Assembly (NCBI GenBank): GCA_017795025.1
Contig: CP051243.1
Coordinates: forward strand, 3,124,897 to 3,188,896
DNA: 64,000 nt
Direction: 5' to 3'
DNA from: Flavobacteriales bacterium
GTDB taxonomy: Bacteria; Bacteroidota; Bacteroidia; Flavobacteriales; Schleiferiaceae
Shown here: positions 16,519 to 26,261 of the stretch, in pieces
How the letters are laid out: each line of letters begins with the position of its first letter
Numbering within the stretch: the first letter of the stretch is position 1
Program-made: the position numbers and the translations under genes
Notes under the pieces: model-generated
Database searches by the model: none
What the model was told of the DNA's origin: nothing
What the model saw: only the letters and a program-made list of their open reading frames with translations

Positions 16519-16986
16519 ATGATTGATTCCGAAAAAGTACGGACGCTTTTAGAGGCAGCATTGCAAGAACAGCAAGCCTTCTTGGTCGATTTTCAAATCG
16601 CCGCTGGTAACCTTATTCAGGTTACGGTGGATACTATGGAAGGTATTAATCTGGATGGAATTACGGCAATATCCCGAGGGATAGAGCATAATTTAGATCG
16701 AGAGGAAGAGGATTTTGAATTGCAGGTGAGTTCACCTGGAGTAGGAAGTCCTTTGCAGGTGAAGGAGCAATACACCCAAAACTTGGGTCGTGATCTAAAA
16801 GTGAAATGTATTGACGGAACAAAACACCAAGGCGAATTAGTTGCATTTGATGGTGAATCTTTGCAACTTGAGTGGAGTGAGAGAGTGCCTAAGGAAGTAG
16901 GAAAAGGAAAAGTAACAGTTAAAAAAGAGGTGAAATTGAATCTTTCTGAAATTAAGGAAGCTAAGGTTCAAGTTCGATTCAAATAA
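16519..16986 (+). CDS. rimP: Ribosome maturation factor RimP
   Basis: RimP is needed for assembly of the 30S subunit. The protein is 155 residues from the ATG at 16519; the longer in-frame reading from 16471 is rejected because it would begin inside the promoter and leader hairpin. It has the RimP core: an N-terminal alpha-beta domain with VTVDTMEGINLDGITAISR, the SSPGVGSPL motif (RimP families have SPG-x-x-x-P-L) and a C-terminal Sm-like barrel (GRDLKVKC...KVQVRFK). It is followed by nusA (14 bases) and infB, the classical order in bacteria. Confidence 0.95.
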   Translation: MIDSEKVRTLLEAALQEQQAFLVDFQIAAGNLIQVTVDTMEGINLDGITAISRGIEHNLDREEEDFELQVSSPGVGSPLQVKEQYTQNLGRDLKVKCIDGTKHQGELVAFDGESLQLEWSERVPKEVGKGKVTVKKEVKLNLSEIKEAKVQVRFK

Positions 16987-17000
16987 GTATAAAGGCAATT

Positions 17001-18236
17001 ATGGAAAATCAGGCTATCATTGAAAGTTTTGCCGAGTTCAAGGATGAGAAGAACATTGATAGGGTAACCCTAATGGCCATCCTTGAGGATGCTTTACGTA
17101 ATCAGTTAAAGAAGAAGTACGGAAGCGATGATAACTTTGACATCATTGTGAATCCGGATAAAGGGGATTTAGAAATTTGGCGAAACCGCGTTATCGTTGC
17201 CGACGGTGAGGTGGAAGACGAGAACATGGAGATTGCCCTTAGTGAAGCCGTAAAAATTGAGCCCGACTTTGAAGTGGGTGAAGAAGCTTCCGAAGAATTG
17301 AAACTTATTGACCAAGGTCGTCGTTTTGTTTTGGCATTCCGTCAAAATTTAGTGCAAAAGATTCAAGAGCACGATAACGGTATCATCTACAAGAAATACA
17401 AAGATTTAGAAGGGGAGATTTTAACTGGGGAAGTGCATCATGTGCGTCCTCGTGCGGTAATCATTTATGACGATGATCAGAATGAGTTAATCCTTCCAAA
17501 AGATCAGCAGATTCCTCGAGATTTCTTCCGCAAGGGAGATACTATTCGCGCCGTGGTTAGAGACGTTGATTTACGCGGTACCAAGCCAGTGGTAATTCTT
17601 TCTCGTACCGATGAGCGCTTCTTAGAGAAACTTTTTGAGCAAGAAATCCCCGAAGTTTTTGACGGCTTAATCACCGTTAAAAAAGTGGTACGCGAGCCAG
17701 GCGATAAAGCTAAGGTAGCAGTTGAGTCTTACGATGATCGTATTGATCCAGTAGGTGCTTGTGTGGGAATGAAAGGAAGTCGCATCCACGGTATCGTGCG
17801 TGAGCTGGGTAATGAGAATATTGATGTAATTAACTACACCAATAACGATCAACTCTTAATTCAACGTGCTTTAAGTCCTGCTAAAATTAGCAGTATCGTG
17901 TTGGATGAAACGAATAAAAGAGCAGATGTTTACCTAAAGCCGGATCAAGTTTCTTTGGCTATTGGTAAGCGTGGTCTTAATATTAAATTAGCCGGACAAC
18001 TAACGGGTTATGAAATTGACGTTTATCGTGACGTTGATGAAGACGAGGATGTTGAGCTAACAGAGTTTAGCGACGAAATCGAAGCTTGGGTAATTGATGC
18101 CTTTAAAGCAATCGGTTGTGATACGGCTAAAAGTGTATTGGAGCTTTCGGTGGATGAACTCCTTTCACGGACCGACTTAGAAGAGGAAACTATTGAGGAT
18201 ACCCGTCGTATATTGCGTGCGGAATTTGAAGAATAA
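17001..18236 (+). CDS. nusA: Transcription termination/antitermination factor NusA
   Basis: NusA binds RNA polymerase and modulates pausing, termination and antitermination. The 411-residue protein shows the N-terminal polymerase-binding domain (1-125), an S1 RNA-binding domain (about 130-200; EGEILTGEVHHVRPRAVII), two KH domains (about 205-345, with VGACVGMKGSRI and LAIGKRGLNIKLA motifs) and a short C-terminal helix-hairpin-helix (about 365-411). Length matches Bacteroidota NusA, which lack the long acidic-repeat tail of E. coli. It lies between rimP and infB (14-base gap on each side). Confidence 0.97.
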   Translation: MENQAIIESFAEFKDEKNIDRVTLMAILEDALRNQLKKKYGSDDNFDIIVNPDKGDLEIWRNRVIVADGEVEDENMEIALSEAVKIEPDFEVGEEASEELKLIDQGRRFVLAFRQNLVQKIQEHDNGIIYKKYKDLEGEILTGEVHHVRPRAVIIYDDDQNELILPKDQQIPRDFFRKGDTIRAVVRDVDLRGTKPVVILSRTDERFLEKLFEQEIPEVFDGLITVKKVVREPGDKAKVAVESYDDRIDPVGACVGMKGSRIHGIVRELGNENIDVINYTNNDQLLIQRALSPAKISSIVLDETNKRADVYLKPDQVSLAIGKRGLNIKLAGQLTGYEIDVYRDVDEDEDVELTEFSDEIEAWVIDAFKAIGCDTAKSVLELSVDELLSRTDLEEETIEDTRRILRAEFEE

Positions 18237-18250
18237 TTTAAATCAATTTC

Positions 18251-21187
18251 ATGACTGAAAAGTCGCTACGACTTAGTCAATTAGCTAAAGAGTGCAACAT
18301 CGGAGTTAGCACTGTCTCTGAATACCTCACGGAATTGGGGGTAGAGGAGAAGTTGCGTCCTAATACCAAAATTTCGGGTGACTACATCCAAAAGGTATTG
18401 GAAAAATTTGCTCCAGATAAAGCCAAGAAAGAAGCCTCGGAAGAGGTTGTACGTCAAAAGCAGCAGGAAAAAGAGGCCATGCTTCGCGAACGCGAGGATA
18501 CCAAGCCTGAATCTAAAGATATTGAGCGGCCTACTTTGAGTGGCCCTAAAATGGTTGGTAAGATCGATCTAGATGCACCAGCCAAGCCCGCTGCTCCCGC
18601 TTCAAAAGAAGAGGCTCCTGCCGATTCAGCTCCCGCTGAAAATAAAGAGGCCGAAGCTAAAGCCGAAGAAAGCAGTGCGAAGGAAGCTCCAGCTCCCCAC
18701 GAAGAAGCTACTACCGATAAAAAGGAAGCAGTAGAAGAGGAGAAGGTAGAAAGCTCTCCTAGTCCCGAACCCGAAGTGAAGGCCGAAATAGCTCCCGATC
18801 CAAAAGAGGAGAAGGTAGCCGAGCCCGAAGCTAAGGAGCCGAAAACGGAAAAAGAAGCTCCGAAGGAAGAGGCGAAGAAGGAAGAAGCGCCCAAGGCGGC
18901 CGAAAAGCCTGCTAAAAAGGAGCCGGCCAAGAAGGAGGAAGCAAAGGTGGAAGAAACCACCGCTAAAAAAGAGGAAGAGGCAAAGCCAGAAGAGCAGAGC
19001 TTCGAATCTGAATCGAAAGAGCGCGGTCCTAATGATACAATTACCACTAAGTACGAGAAACTTAGCGGTCCTAAATTTACCGGTGAAAAGGTAGATTTAT
19101 CAAAGTTCGAGAAGAAGCCGAAGAAGAAAGTGGCTTCCAGTACGGATAATAAGGACGACCTAAAGAAGAAGCGCAAGCGCAAGCGTATAAGTAGTCCAAA
19201 CGAAAATAACGATAACCGCCGCGGAGGGAATAATTCGAATAGAGGTAAAGGACGCGGGCGCAGAAATGGGCCTAAGCAGGAGCTTACCGAAGAAGAAGTA
19301 CAAAAGCAGATTAAGGAAACCCTTGAGAAGCTTACCGGCGGAGGTCGTAAGAATAAAGGAGCCAAACTACGTCGCGAAAAGCGCCAGGAGAGAAGAGAGC
19401 AAGATGCCTTGAATGAGGCTATGCAGCAGGAAGAGGAAATGGTTCTTAAGGTGACCGAATTTGTTACGGTTAGTGAACTTGCCACGATGATGAATGTGGC
19501 TCCTACTCAGGTGATTTCCTCTTGTATGTCCTTAGGGATGATGGTTACCTTGAACCAGCGATTAGATGCCGAAACCTTGGGCATTGTAGCCGAGGAGTTT
19601 GGTTATCAGGTTGAGTTCGTGGATAGCGATGTTACCGATTCAATTGTTGAAGAAGTAGATAAAGAGGAGGATCTTAAAGCCCGTGCACCAATTGTAACTG
19701 TAATGGGTCACGTGGATCACGGTAAAACCTCCTTGCTCGATTATATCCGAAAAGCAAATGTGATTGCCGGAGAAAGCGGGGGTATTACCCAGCATATTGG
19801 TGCTTACTCTGTTCAAATCGAATCGGGGCAAAATATTACCTTCCTTGATACTCCGGGTCACGAGGCTTTTACAGCTATGCGTGCTCGTGGTGCGAAGGTT
19901 ACCGATGTAGCAATTATTGTTATCGCGGCAGACGACGCGGTGATGCCACAAACCAAGGAGGCCATTTCACATGCCCAAGCTGCGGGAGTACCGATTGTGT
20001 TTGCGATCAATAAGGTGGATCGTCCTACGGCTAATGTTGAGAAGATTAAGGAGCAACTAGCTTCAATGAACCTCTTGGTTGAAGATTGGGGAGGTAAAAT
20101 TCAATCCCACGATATTTCGGCTAAAACCGGAATGGGTGTAAATGAATTATTGGAAAAGGTACTCCTTGAAGCGGAGTTATTAGACCTTAAAGCCAATCCA
20201 GACCGTAATAGTACCGGTGCTGTAATTGAGGCCTCGCTCGATAAAGGAAGAGGTTATGTAGCCAATATCTTGGTGCAAAACGGAACCTTGAAAGTAGGTG
20301 ATTATGTTCTTGCTGGCCAATACAGTGGTAAAGTTAAAGCCATGCTGGATGAGCGTGGTCATCGCTTAGCCGAGGCTGGTCCTGCCAGACCGGTAAACAT
20401 CCTAGGACTTGATGGTGCGCCTCAAGCAGGGGACGGCTTCGTGGTAATGGAAGATGAGCGTGAAGCCAAGAATATTGCGGCTAAACGTACCCAGTTGCAA
20501 CGTGAACAAAGTGCAAGAGCTCAGAAGAACCTTACCCTCGAAGAAATTGGTCGTCGTTTAGCGGTGGGCGATTTCCAAGAGTTAAATGTTATCGTTAAAG
20601 GTGATGTTGATGGTTCGATTGAGGCCTTGAGTGATTCGCTCCAGAAACTGTCGACAGAAGAAATTCAGGTAAATATTATTCATAAAGCAGTAGGTCAGAT
20701 TTCCGAAAGTGATGTCCTTCTTGCTGCTGCTTCTGATGCAATTATCGTTGGCTTCCAAGTGCGGCCTTCGGCTAATGCACGCCGCTTGGCGGATAAGGAA
20801 AGTGTGGATGTTCGTTTATACTCCATTATTTACGATGCCATTAACGAAATCCGCGATGCGATGGAAGGTATGCTTTCACCGGATGTTAAGGAAGAAGTGG
20901 TTTGTAATGTGGAGATTCGTGAAACCTTTAAGATTTCCAAGGTGGGAACAATTGCAGGTTGTTACGTTCTCGATGGAACTATTACCCGAAACACCAAGGT
21001 GCGTATTATTCGCGATGGTGTGGTAGTATATACCGGTGAACTCGCTTCCTTGAAACGCTATAAGGATGATGTTAAAGAAGTGAAGAAAGGCTTCGAATGT
21101 GGTTTAAATATCAAAAACTACAACGACATCAAAGTTGGCGATATCATCGAAGGCTATGAAGAAGTAGAAGTGAAAAAGACCTTGTAG
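18251..21187 (+). CDS. infB: Translation initiation factor IF-2
   Basis: IF-2 is the GTPase that places initiator fMet-tRNA on the ribosome and promotes subunit joining. The 978-residue protein begins with an IF-2N-like helix ([21 protein letters not shown]), then a very long Ala/Glu/Lys/Pro-rich low-complexity stretch (about 70-400) that includes a basic RKRKRI and GRGRR part, a second IF-2N domain (about 395-460), and the G domain with G1 GHVDHGKTS (about 484-492), DTPGHEAF and NKVD. Domains II to IV follow (about 655-978). It is the last gene of the rimP operon and ends at a hairpin terminator. Confidence 0.98.
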   Translation: MTEKSLRLSQLAKECNIGVSTVSEYLTELGVEEKLRPNTKISGDYIQKVLEKFAPDKAKKEASEEVVRQKQQEKEAMLREREDTKPESKDIERPTLSGPKMVGKIDLDAPAKPAAPASKEEAPADSAPAENKEAEAKAEESSAKEAPAPHEEATTDKKEAVEEEKVESSPSPEPEVKAEIAPDPKEEKVAEPEAKEPKTEKEAPKEEAKKEEAPKAAEKPAKKEPAKKEEAKVEETTAKKEEEAKPEEQSFESESKERGPNDTITTKYEKLSGPKFTGEKVDLSKFEKKPKKKVASSTDNKDDLKKKRKRKRISSPNENNDNRRGGNNSNRGKGRGRRNGPKQELTEEEVQKQIKETLEKLTGGGRKNKGAKLRREKRQERREQDALNEAMQQEEEMVLKVTEFVTVSELATMMNVAPTQVISSCMSLGMMVTLNQRLDAETLGIVAEEFGYQVEFVDSDVTDSIVEEVDKEEDLKARAPIVTVMGHVDHGKTSLLDYIRKANVIAGESGGITQHIGAYSVQIESGQNITFLDTPGHEAFTAMRARGAKVTDVAIIVIAADDAVMPQTKEAISHAQAAGVPIVFAINKVDRPTANVEKIKEQLASMNLLVEDWGGKIQSHDISAKTGMGVNELLEKVLLEAELLDLKANPDRNSTGAVIEASLDKGRGYVANILVQNGTLKVGDYVLAGQYSGKVKAMLDERGHRLAEAGPARPVNILGLDGAPQAGDGFVVMEDEREAKNIAAKRTQLQREQSARAQKNLTLEEIGRRLAVGDFQELNVIVKGDVDGSIEALSDSLQKLSTEEIQVNIIHKAVGQISESDVLLAAASDAIIVGFQVRPSANARRLADKESVDVRLYSIIYDAINEIRDAMEGMLSPDVKEEVVCNVEIRETFKISKVGTIAGCYVLDGTITRNTKVRIIRDGVVVYTGELASLKRYKDDVKEVKKGFECGLNIKNYNDIKVGDIIEGYEEVEVKKTL

Positions 21188-21204
21188 GAATCGAGGCTTT
21201 TAGG

Positions 21205-21250
21205 ATATAAAAAAGGCCATTTCACCGCAGTGAGATGGCCTTTTTTCTTT
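21205..21250. terminator. Bidirectional intrinsic terminator between infB and the SPOR-like gene
   Basis: GGCCATTTCAC (21215-21225) pairs with GTGAGATGGCC (21230-21240; one G-T pair) around loop CGCA. It is flanked by an A-run on the left and a T-run (TTTTTTC) on the right, so it can stop transcription of infB rightward and of the SPOR-like gene leftward. Confidence 0.85.
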
Positions 21251-21265
21251 TTAATGTTTCAAGCA

Positions 21266-21679
21266 TTATTCCACTTTCGGGTATTCAATTTGGGTGGCAA
21301 TCACAAAACTCCCCGGAAAGGCTTCAATGATTTGCTGCAAAAAACGCTCGGCTTCTAAGCGACTGCGAAAATTGCCAACTTGGGTTTTATATTCCGGAAC
21401 TTCATAAAGTAGGTAGGCCTGCATTTCGGGGAATTGTCGAAGAAATGCACCGCGTTGACTAAGACAGTCTGACTTTCGGCCATTAAAAATTTGAATTCGG
21501 TATCCCGCTATTTGCGGGTATTTTTTAGCCTTCTCTTTGTAGAGATAAATTAAGTTGCGAAGGTTTTCGGGCATTTCCACTTGCACGCCAGTGTTAGCAG
21601 GGTAATGGCCAACTGGGCTTTGTGCCTTAAGACCGTGGAAGCAAGAAAATACAAGTACAAAAAGGAAGATTCGGAACAT
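21266..21679 (-). CDS. Secreted SPOR-like domain protein
   Basis: A 137-residue protein with a signal peptide (1-19, ending LKA/Q) and a C-terminal SPOR-like fold (about 60-135): GYRIQIFNGRKSD..., YKTQVGNFRSRLEAERFLQQ and FVIATQIEYP reproduce the beta-alpha-beta repeats of SPOR domains, which bind peptidoglycan. It is probably periplasmic. The N-terminal mature part (20-55) has no recognised motif. It is transcribed convergently with infB, shares its terminator, and has a near-consensus promoter at 21698-21727. Confidence 0.8.
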   Translation of the reverse strand: MFRIFLFVLVFSCFHGLKAQSPVGHYPANTGVQVEMPENLRNLIYLYKEKAKKYPQIAGYRIQIFNGRKSDCLSQRGAFLRQFPEMQAYLLYEVPEYKTQVGNFRSRLEAERFLQQIIEAFPGSFVIATQIEYPKVE

Positions 21680-21697
21680 TTAGTAAATTGTTTCCCG

Positions 21698-21727
21698 CAA
21701 AGTTAATGCTTTTTAGGTGGCTTCGAA
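21698..21727 (-). promoter_or_regulatory. Putative promoter of the SPOR-like gene
   Basis: On the minus strand TTC (21727-21725), 19 bases, then TAACTTTG (21705-21698): an exact -7 box with one mismatch in the -33 box. The ATG at 21679 is 19 bases downstream. Confidence 0.55.
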
Positions 21728-21785
21728 ATGGGGTATTTTCACCTTATTTAGACCCATTTTAAATTAAAAGTGCTTCGGTACACCC

Positions 21786-21816
21786 TTATTAGAAACGTCT
21801 TTAAACTTTAAATTTG
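21786..21816 (+). promoter_or_regulatory. Putative promoter of the alternative complex III operon
   Basis: TTA (21786-21788), 20 bases, then TAAATTTG (21809-21816), an exact match to the -7 consensus. It lies 38 bases before the actA ATG at 21854, with no other gene on this strand between infB and actA. Confidence 0.5.
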
Positions 21817-21853
21817 CGCTCCAAACTAGACATCTATCCATTATAGGTTCTTT

Positions 21854-23098
21854 ATGAATAAAAGAAGTACGCTCAGGCTCATTTCGCGCTCCTTATTAGT
21901 ACTGATGATCCTTGCCAGTCCCGGAAGGGCTTTGGCTCAAGAGATCGAAGGTGATCCTGCGAATGGTAAATCAATCTTCAATTCTCAATGTGCTGCCTGT
22001 CACAAGCTCGACAAGAAGGTGGTTGGTCCAGCCTTGGGAGATGTAACCCAACGTCGCAGTACCGAGTGGTTGGTTGCATGGATTAAGAATAATCAAGAGT
22101 TACGTGAGTCGGGGGATGCCGATGCCATCGCGATTTTTGAGGAATACAATGGCTCGGTAATGCCAGCCTTCCCTCAATTGTCCGACCAAGACGTAATGGA
22201 TATCCTAAAGTATACCATTGAGGGCTCCAAGCCTAAAGAAGGGGTGGACGTAGCTCCCCAAGGTCCTGTTGATAATACTGCCGAAGATGATAATACCGTG
22301 TTGTTATACATCCTTGGTGGCATCCTATTCTTGATGGTGATTCTTCTGGCTCGCGTAAAGAACACTTTAAAGTCTGTTCGTGGCGAGGAAACCACTACCA
22401 TGGTGCAAGATGCCAATGTATTTACCCGCACGGCCTTAAAGAATCCTCGCGTAGTAACGGTGCTAACCTTCGTGATTGCCATTGTATTCTTACAGCAACT
22501 TTACGTGAATCTTATGGCTGTTAATGTGGACACGGGGTATCAGCCTAGTCAGCCCATTAAGTTCTCTCACGAATTACACGCGGGTGAAAATCAAATTGAT
22601 TGTAATTACTGCCATAGTGGAGCGCGTAAGTCTAAGCACTCCAATATTCCATCTGCGAATGTTTGTATGAATTGCCATATGTATATCGCTGAAGGTCCTA
22701 AGTATGGCACCGAAGAGATTAACAAAATTTACCAAGCGGTAGGTTGGGATCCGGAGCAGGGTTCTTATATCGAAGGTTACGAGCAAAAGCCTATTAAATG
22801 GGTGCGTATCCACAAGCTTCCCGACTTGGCTTACTTCAACCATTCGCAACACGTAAGCGCAGGTCAGATTGAATGTCAAACCTGCCATGGTCCGATCGAG
22901 GAAATGGAAGAAGTATATCAGTACTCTCCTTTAACTATGGGTTGGTGTATTAATTGTCACCGCGAAACTCAAGTTCAGGTTGAGAACAACGATTATTATG
23001 AAGAAATGCATGCCCAGCTCAAAGAGAAGTATGGAGCGGACGCCAAAATCACCGTAGAGATGATTGGCGGATTGGAATGCGGAAAATGTCACTATTAA
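21854..23098 (+). CDS. actA: Alternative complex III subunit ActA, multihaem cytochrome c with extra N-terminal haem domain
   Basis: Alternative complex III (ACIII) oxidises menaquinol and passes electrons to the terminal oxidase. ActA carries the c-haems. This 414-residue protein has a signal peptide (1-28), a class I cytochrome c domain with CAACH (46-50) and an M-P axial-ligand region (VMPAFPQL), a membrane segment (about 145-165) and a second one (about 195-217). The pentahaem domain follows, with CNYCH, CMNCH, CQTCH, CINCH and CGKCH. That makes six haem motifs, one more than the five of classical ActA. The fused N-terminal domain could act as an added electron carrier. It is first in the operon, 21 bases before actB. 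Confidence 0.93.
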   Translation: MNKRSTLRLISRSLLVLMILASPGRALAQEIEGDPANGKSIFNSQCAACHKLDKKVVGPALGDVTQRRSTEWLVAWIKNNQELRESGDADAIAIFEEYNGSVMPAFPQLSDQDVMDILKYTIEGSKPKEGVDVAPQGPVDNTAEDDNTVLLYILGGILFLMVILLARVKNTLKSVRGEETTTMVQDANVFTRTALKNPRVVTVLTFVIAIVFLQQLYVNLMAVNVDTGYQPSQPIKFSHELHAGENQIDCNYCHSGARKSKHSNIPSANVCMNCHMYIAEGPKYGTEEINKIYQAVGWDPEQGSYIEGYEQKPIKWVRIHKLPDLAYFNHSQHVSAGQIECQTCHGPIEEMEEVYQYSPLTMGWCINCHRETQVQVENNDYYEEMHAQLKEKYGADAKITVEMIGGLECGKCHY

Positions 23099-23119
23099 AA
23101 GCTAAATCTCCACAATAGA

Positions 23120-26100
23120 ATGGCTGAAAACAAGAAATACTGGAGAGGGATTTCAGAATTAGAAAACCCGGAGTTAACGCAAGGCCTAGCTGAGCAGGAA
23201 TTCCCTTCAAATATTCCAGCAGAAGAGTTTTTAGGAAATCAGGAAAATCTGGAGAGTACCCATACTTCTCGTCGTGATTTTCTTAAGTATATGGGCTTCA
23301 CTACTGCTGCGGCAACCCTAGCGGCCTGTGAATCTCCGGTATACGAATCACTTCCTTATGTAGTAGCTCCCGAGGAAATTATTCCTGGAATTGCGAACTA
23401 CTATGCGACTTCCTATTACGATGGACACGATTATGCATCCTTGCTAATCAAAACGCGTGAGGGTCGTCCTATCAAAGTTGAAAACAACAAGGAAGCAAAA
23501 ATGAATGGCGGGGCGAATACTCGAGTTCATGCTTCTGTACTTAACCTTTACGATTCTACTCGTCTGCAAAAACCAGTAGTTGGTGGTCAGGAATCTGACT
23601 GGGCGACTTTAGATGCAGAGGTTAAGAAAGGACTACAAGCAGCTGAATCAAGCGGTAAGCAAGTGGTGGTATTAACTTCCTCTGTGATTAGTCCATCTCA
23701 AAAAGCCTTAATGAAGAAGTTTGGCGAAAGCTTTAGCAACTTCAAGATGGTGAGTATGGACCCCATCAGCTACAGCAATAAATTAGATGCATGGCAAGAA
23801 GCTACTGGTAAGCGTGCACTGCCTACTTATAATTTCGCGAAAGCCCGAGCTATTGTTTCGGTTGGAGCCGATTTTTTAGGAGATTGGGTAGGTCAATCGG
23901 TAAGCGGAGACTACGCAAAAACACGTAAGCCCGGTGCTGATATGTCTCGTCATTATCAGTTTGAGGCAGGTATGTCTTTAACCGGTTCTAATGCCGATAA
24001 GCGTCATAAAGTAAAAGCCGCTGAGTACGGTGCAGTACTCGTTGGACTATACAACGAAATTGCTTCAGCAAAAGGAATGGCTACAGTTAGTGGTAGTTCA
24101 GTACTTAAGTCTGAGGTTAAAGCTGCAGCGCAAGAATTACTTGCGGCTGGTAAGAACGGTTTAGTGGTATGTGGTGGAAACAGTAAGGCCAATGAGCATC
24201 TTTGTATCGCCATAAACCAAATGCTAGGTAATACTGAGCACCTTGTGTCTTACAAGAGGCGCTCTTACCTTCGTCAGGGTAATGAAAAAGCGGTTAAAGC
24301 ACTTATCGCCGATATGAAAGCGGGTAAGGTAGGTGCCCTAATTACGCAGAATTTGAATCCTGCTTACGTAATGAGCGGCAATGCCGACTTTAAAGCGGGC
24401 TACGAAAAGGTAGCCACTACGGTAGCGGTGACCATGAAGTATGATGAAACGGCTCAAATTTCAAAGTTTGTTGCTGCCGAGCATCATTACTTAGAAAGCT
24501 GGGGTGATTTCGCTCCTGCTGATCAACACTATAGTTTACAACAGCCTACTATAAAGCCTTTATTCAGCACTCGCCAGTTTGAAGAGAACTTAATGGCTTG
24601 GTCTGGTATGAGTGGTTCCTACCTTGATTTTATCAAAGGAAATTGGAATACCGGAATTCTTAGCGGAAGCGATTGGACCAAGGCCCTTCACGATGGAGTT
24701 TTCACTAAATCTACCGCGGTGGTAGAAGAGATGGCAGCCGAAACTGAGGCCGAGGCAGGAATCAGTATTGATGCTGCCGCTTCAGCAGCTACTGCTCTAG
24801 CGGAGGCTAAGGCAAGCTCTGGTATGGAGTTGAACTTTAGCCAAATGACTGGAATGGGCGTAGGTACCATTGCGAACAACCCTTGGTTATTAGAATTCCC
24901 TGATCCTATTACTCGCGTTTCTTGGGATAACTACTTAAGTGTTGCGGCAGCCGACGCAGCTGAGTTAGGCTTAAAGAACTGGAATGAGTCAAATGGAGCC
25001 TTAAACGGTTCTATGGTTAATGTTAAGGTTGGTGATCAAGTATTGGAGAATGTTCCGGTATTTATCCAACCAGGGCAAACCATTGGTACGGCAAGTTTGG
25101 CCGTAGGATTTGGTCGCTATGGCGCCGGTGAGGTAGCTGATAAGGTTGGGGTTAACGCCTACAGCATTATGGGTATGGATCATCATGCCAAAGTGCAGAT
25201 TGAGCCAATTGCAGAAAGTAAACATGAGTTTGCTTGTATTCAGCTTGCTCATACCATGATGGGGCGTGACATTGTGAAGGAAGTTAGTTTAGATACTTAC
25301 CTAAACGAAGACGCTCAAAATGGAAAGTCTGGCTGGAATGAGCCACCAACCTTCGAAACCTATAAGGGCCCATTAGCATCTGAAGATGTGAATTTATGGG
25401 ATGACTTTGATCACGAAACTGGGCATATGTGGAATATGTCTATCGACCTTAACCTCTGTAATGGTTGTGGTGCTTGTGTGATTGCTTGTCATTCGGAGAA
25501 TAATGTTCCGGTAGTTGGTAAAACGGAAATGCGCAAGCACCGTGATATGCATTGGTTGCGTATCGACCGCTACTATAGTTCTGATGTAACTACGGAGAAT
25601 GCAGAAGAGAAAGGTTACGATGGCTTAGGATTATTTGGTGAGGGTACTACCGATATGTATGCCGATATGGAAAAACCATCTGAAAGTCCAGAGGTATTCT
25701 TCCAGCCGGTAATGTGCCAACACTGTAACCACGCTCCTTGCGAAACCGTATGTCCGGTTATTGCAACTTCTCACAGTTCGGAAGGACTAAACCACATGAC
25801 TTATAACCGTTGTATTGGTACTCGTTATTGTGCCAACAACTGTCCTTATAAAGTACGTCGCTTTAACTGGTTCCAGTACCACGATAACACCGTTGGTATG
25901 TTTAAAGAGAACTATGCGATGAACGACGACCTTGGTCGTATGGTATTGAACCCAGATGTTACCGTACGTTCTCGTGGGGTAATGGAAAAATGCTCGATGT
26001 GTATTCAGCGTACCCAGTTAGGAAAACTGGAAGCGAAGAAGCGCGGAGTAGCTTTAAAAGATGGTGACATTCAAACAGCTTGTCAATCTGCTTGTGATAC

Positions 26101-26248
26101 CGGAGCCATTGTTTTCGGTGATGTGAATGATAAGCACTCTAAGGTGTTTAACCTTAAGCAGGATAAGCGTATGTACCACCTATTAGGTTCAGTAGGTACG
26201 CAGCCATCGGTATTCTATCAAGTTAAAGTACGTAACACAACAGCTTAA
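23120..26248 (+). CDS. actB: Alternative complex III subunit ActB, iron-sulfur protein with molybdopterin-oxidoreductase-like domain
   Basis: ActB is the peripheral iron-sulfur subunit of ACIII. The 1042-residue protein has a twin-arginine motif after a 48-residue N-terminal extension (SRRDFLKYMGF, Arg51-Arg52) with a lipobox-like LAAC ending at Cys70. Residues about 80-740 are a molybdopterin-oxidoreductase-like domain which, in known ACIII, holds no cofactor. The C-terminal ferredoxin-like domain (about 765-1005) has four cysteine groups: CNGCGACVIAC, CQHCNHAPCETVC, CIGTRYCANNC and CSMC with CQSAC, matching the 3[4Fe-4S]+[3Fe-4S] arrangement of the family. It lies between actA (21 bases) and actC (13 bases). 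Confidence 0.95.
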   Translation: MAENKKYWRGISELENPELTQGLAEQEFPSNIPAEEFLGNQENLESTHTSRRDFLKYMGFTTAAATLAACESPVYESLPYVVAPEEIIPGIANYYATSYYDGHDYASLLIKTREGRPIKVENNKEAKMNGGANTRVHASVLNLYDSTRLQKPVVGGQESDWATLDAEVKKGLQAAESSGKQVVVLTSSVISPSQKALMKKFGESFSNFKMVSMDPISYSNKLDAWQEATGKRALPTYNFAKARAIVSVGADFLGDWVGQSVSGDYAKTRKPGADMSRHYQFEAGMSLTGSNADKRHKVKAAEYGAVLVGLYNEIASAKGMATVSGSSVLKSEVKAAAQELLAAGKNGLVVCGGNSKANEHLCIAINQMLGNTEHLVSYKRRSYLRQGNEKAVKALIADMKAGKVGALITQNLNPAYVMSGNADFKAGYEKVATTVAVTMKYDETAQISKFVAAEHHYLESWGDFAPADQHYSLQQPTIKPLFSTRQFEENLMAWSGMSGSYLDFIKGNWNTGILSGSDWTKALHDGVFTKSTAVVEEMAAETEAEAGISIDAAASAATALAEAKASSGMELNFSQMTGMGVGTIANNPWLLEFPDPITRVSWDNYLSVAAADAAELGLKNWNESNGALNGSMVNVKVGDQVLENVPVFIQPGQTIGTASLAVGFGRYGAGEVADKVGVNAYSIMGMDHHAKVQIEPIAESKHEFACIQLAHTMMGRDIVKEVSLDTYLNEDAQNGKSGWNEPPTFETYKGPLASEDVNLWDDFDHETGHMWNMSIDLNLCNGCGACVIACHSENNVPVVGKTEMRKHRDMHWLRIDRYYSSDVTTENAEEKGYDGLGLFGEGTTDMYADMEKPSESPEVFFQPVMCQHCNHAPCETVCPVIATSHSSEGLNHMTYNRCIGTRYCANNCPYKVRRFNWFQYHDNTVGMFKENYAMNDDLGRMVLNPDVTVRSRGVMEKCSMCIQRTQLGKLEAKKRGVALKDGDIQTACQSACDTGAIVFGDVNDKHSKVFNLKQDKRMYHLLGSVGTQPSVFYQVKVRNTTA

Positions 26249-26261
26249 TTTCGAGGAAAAC

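Noticed and set aside
18454-19485. 343-codon minus-strand open frame, rich in Ser and Phe
   Set aside because: It is the mirror of the Lys/Glu/Ala-rich part of infB; the composition explains the open frame and no family features are seen.
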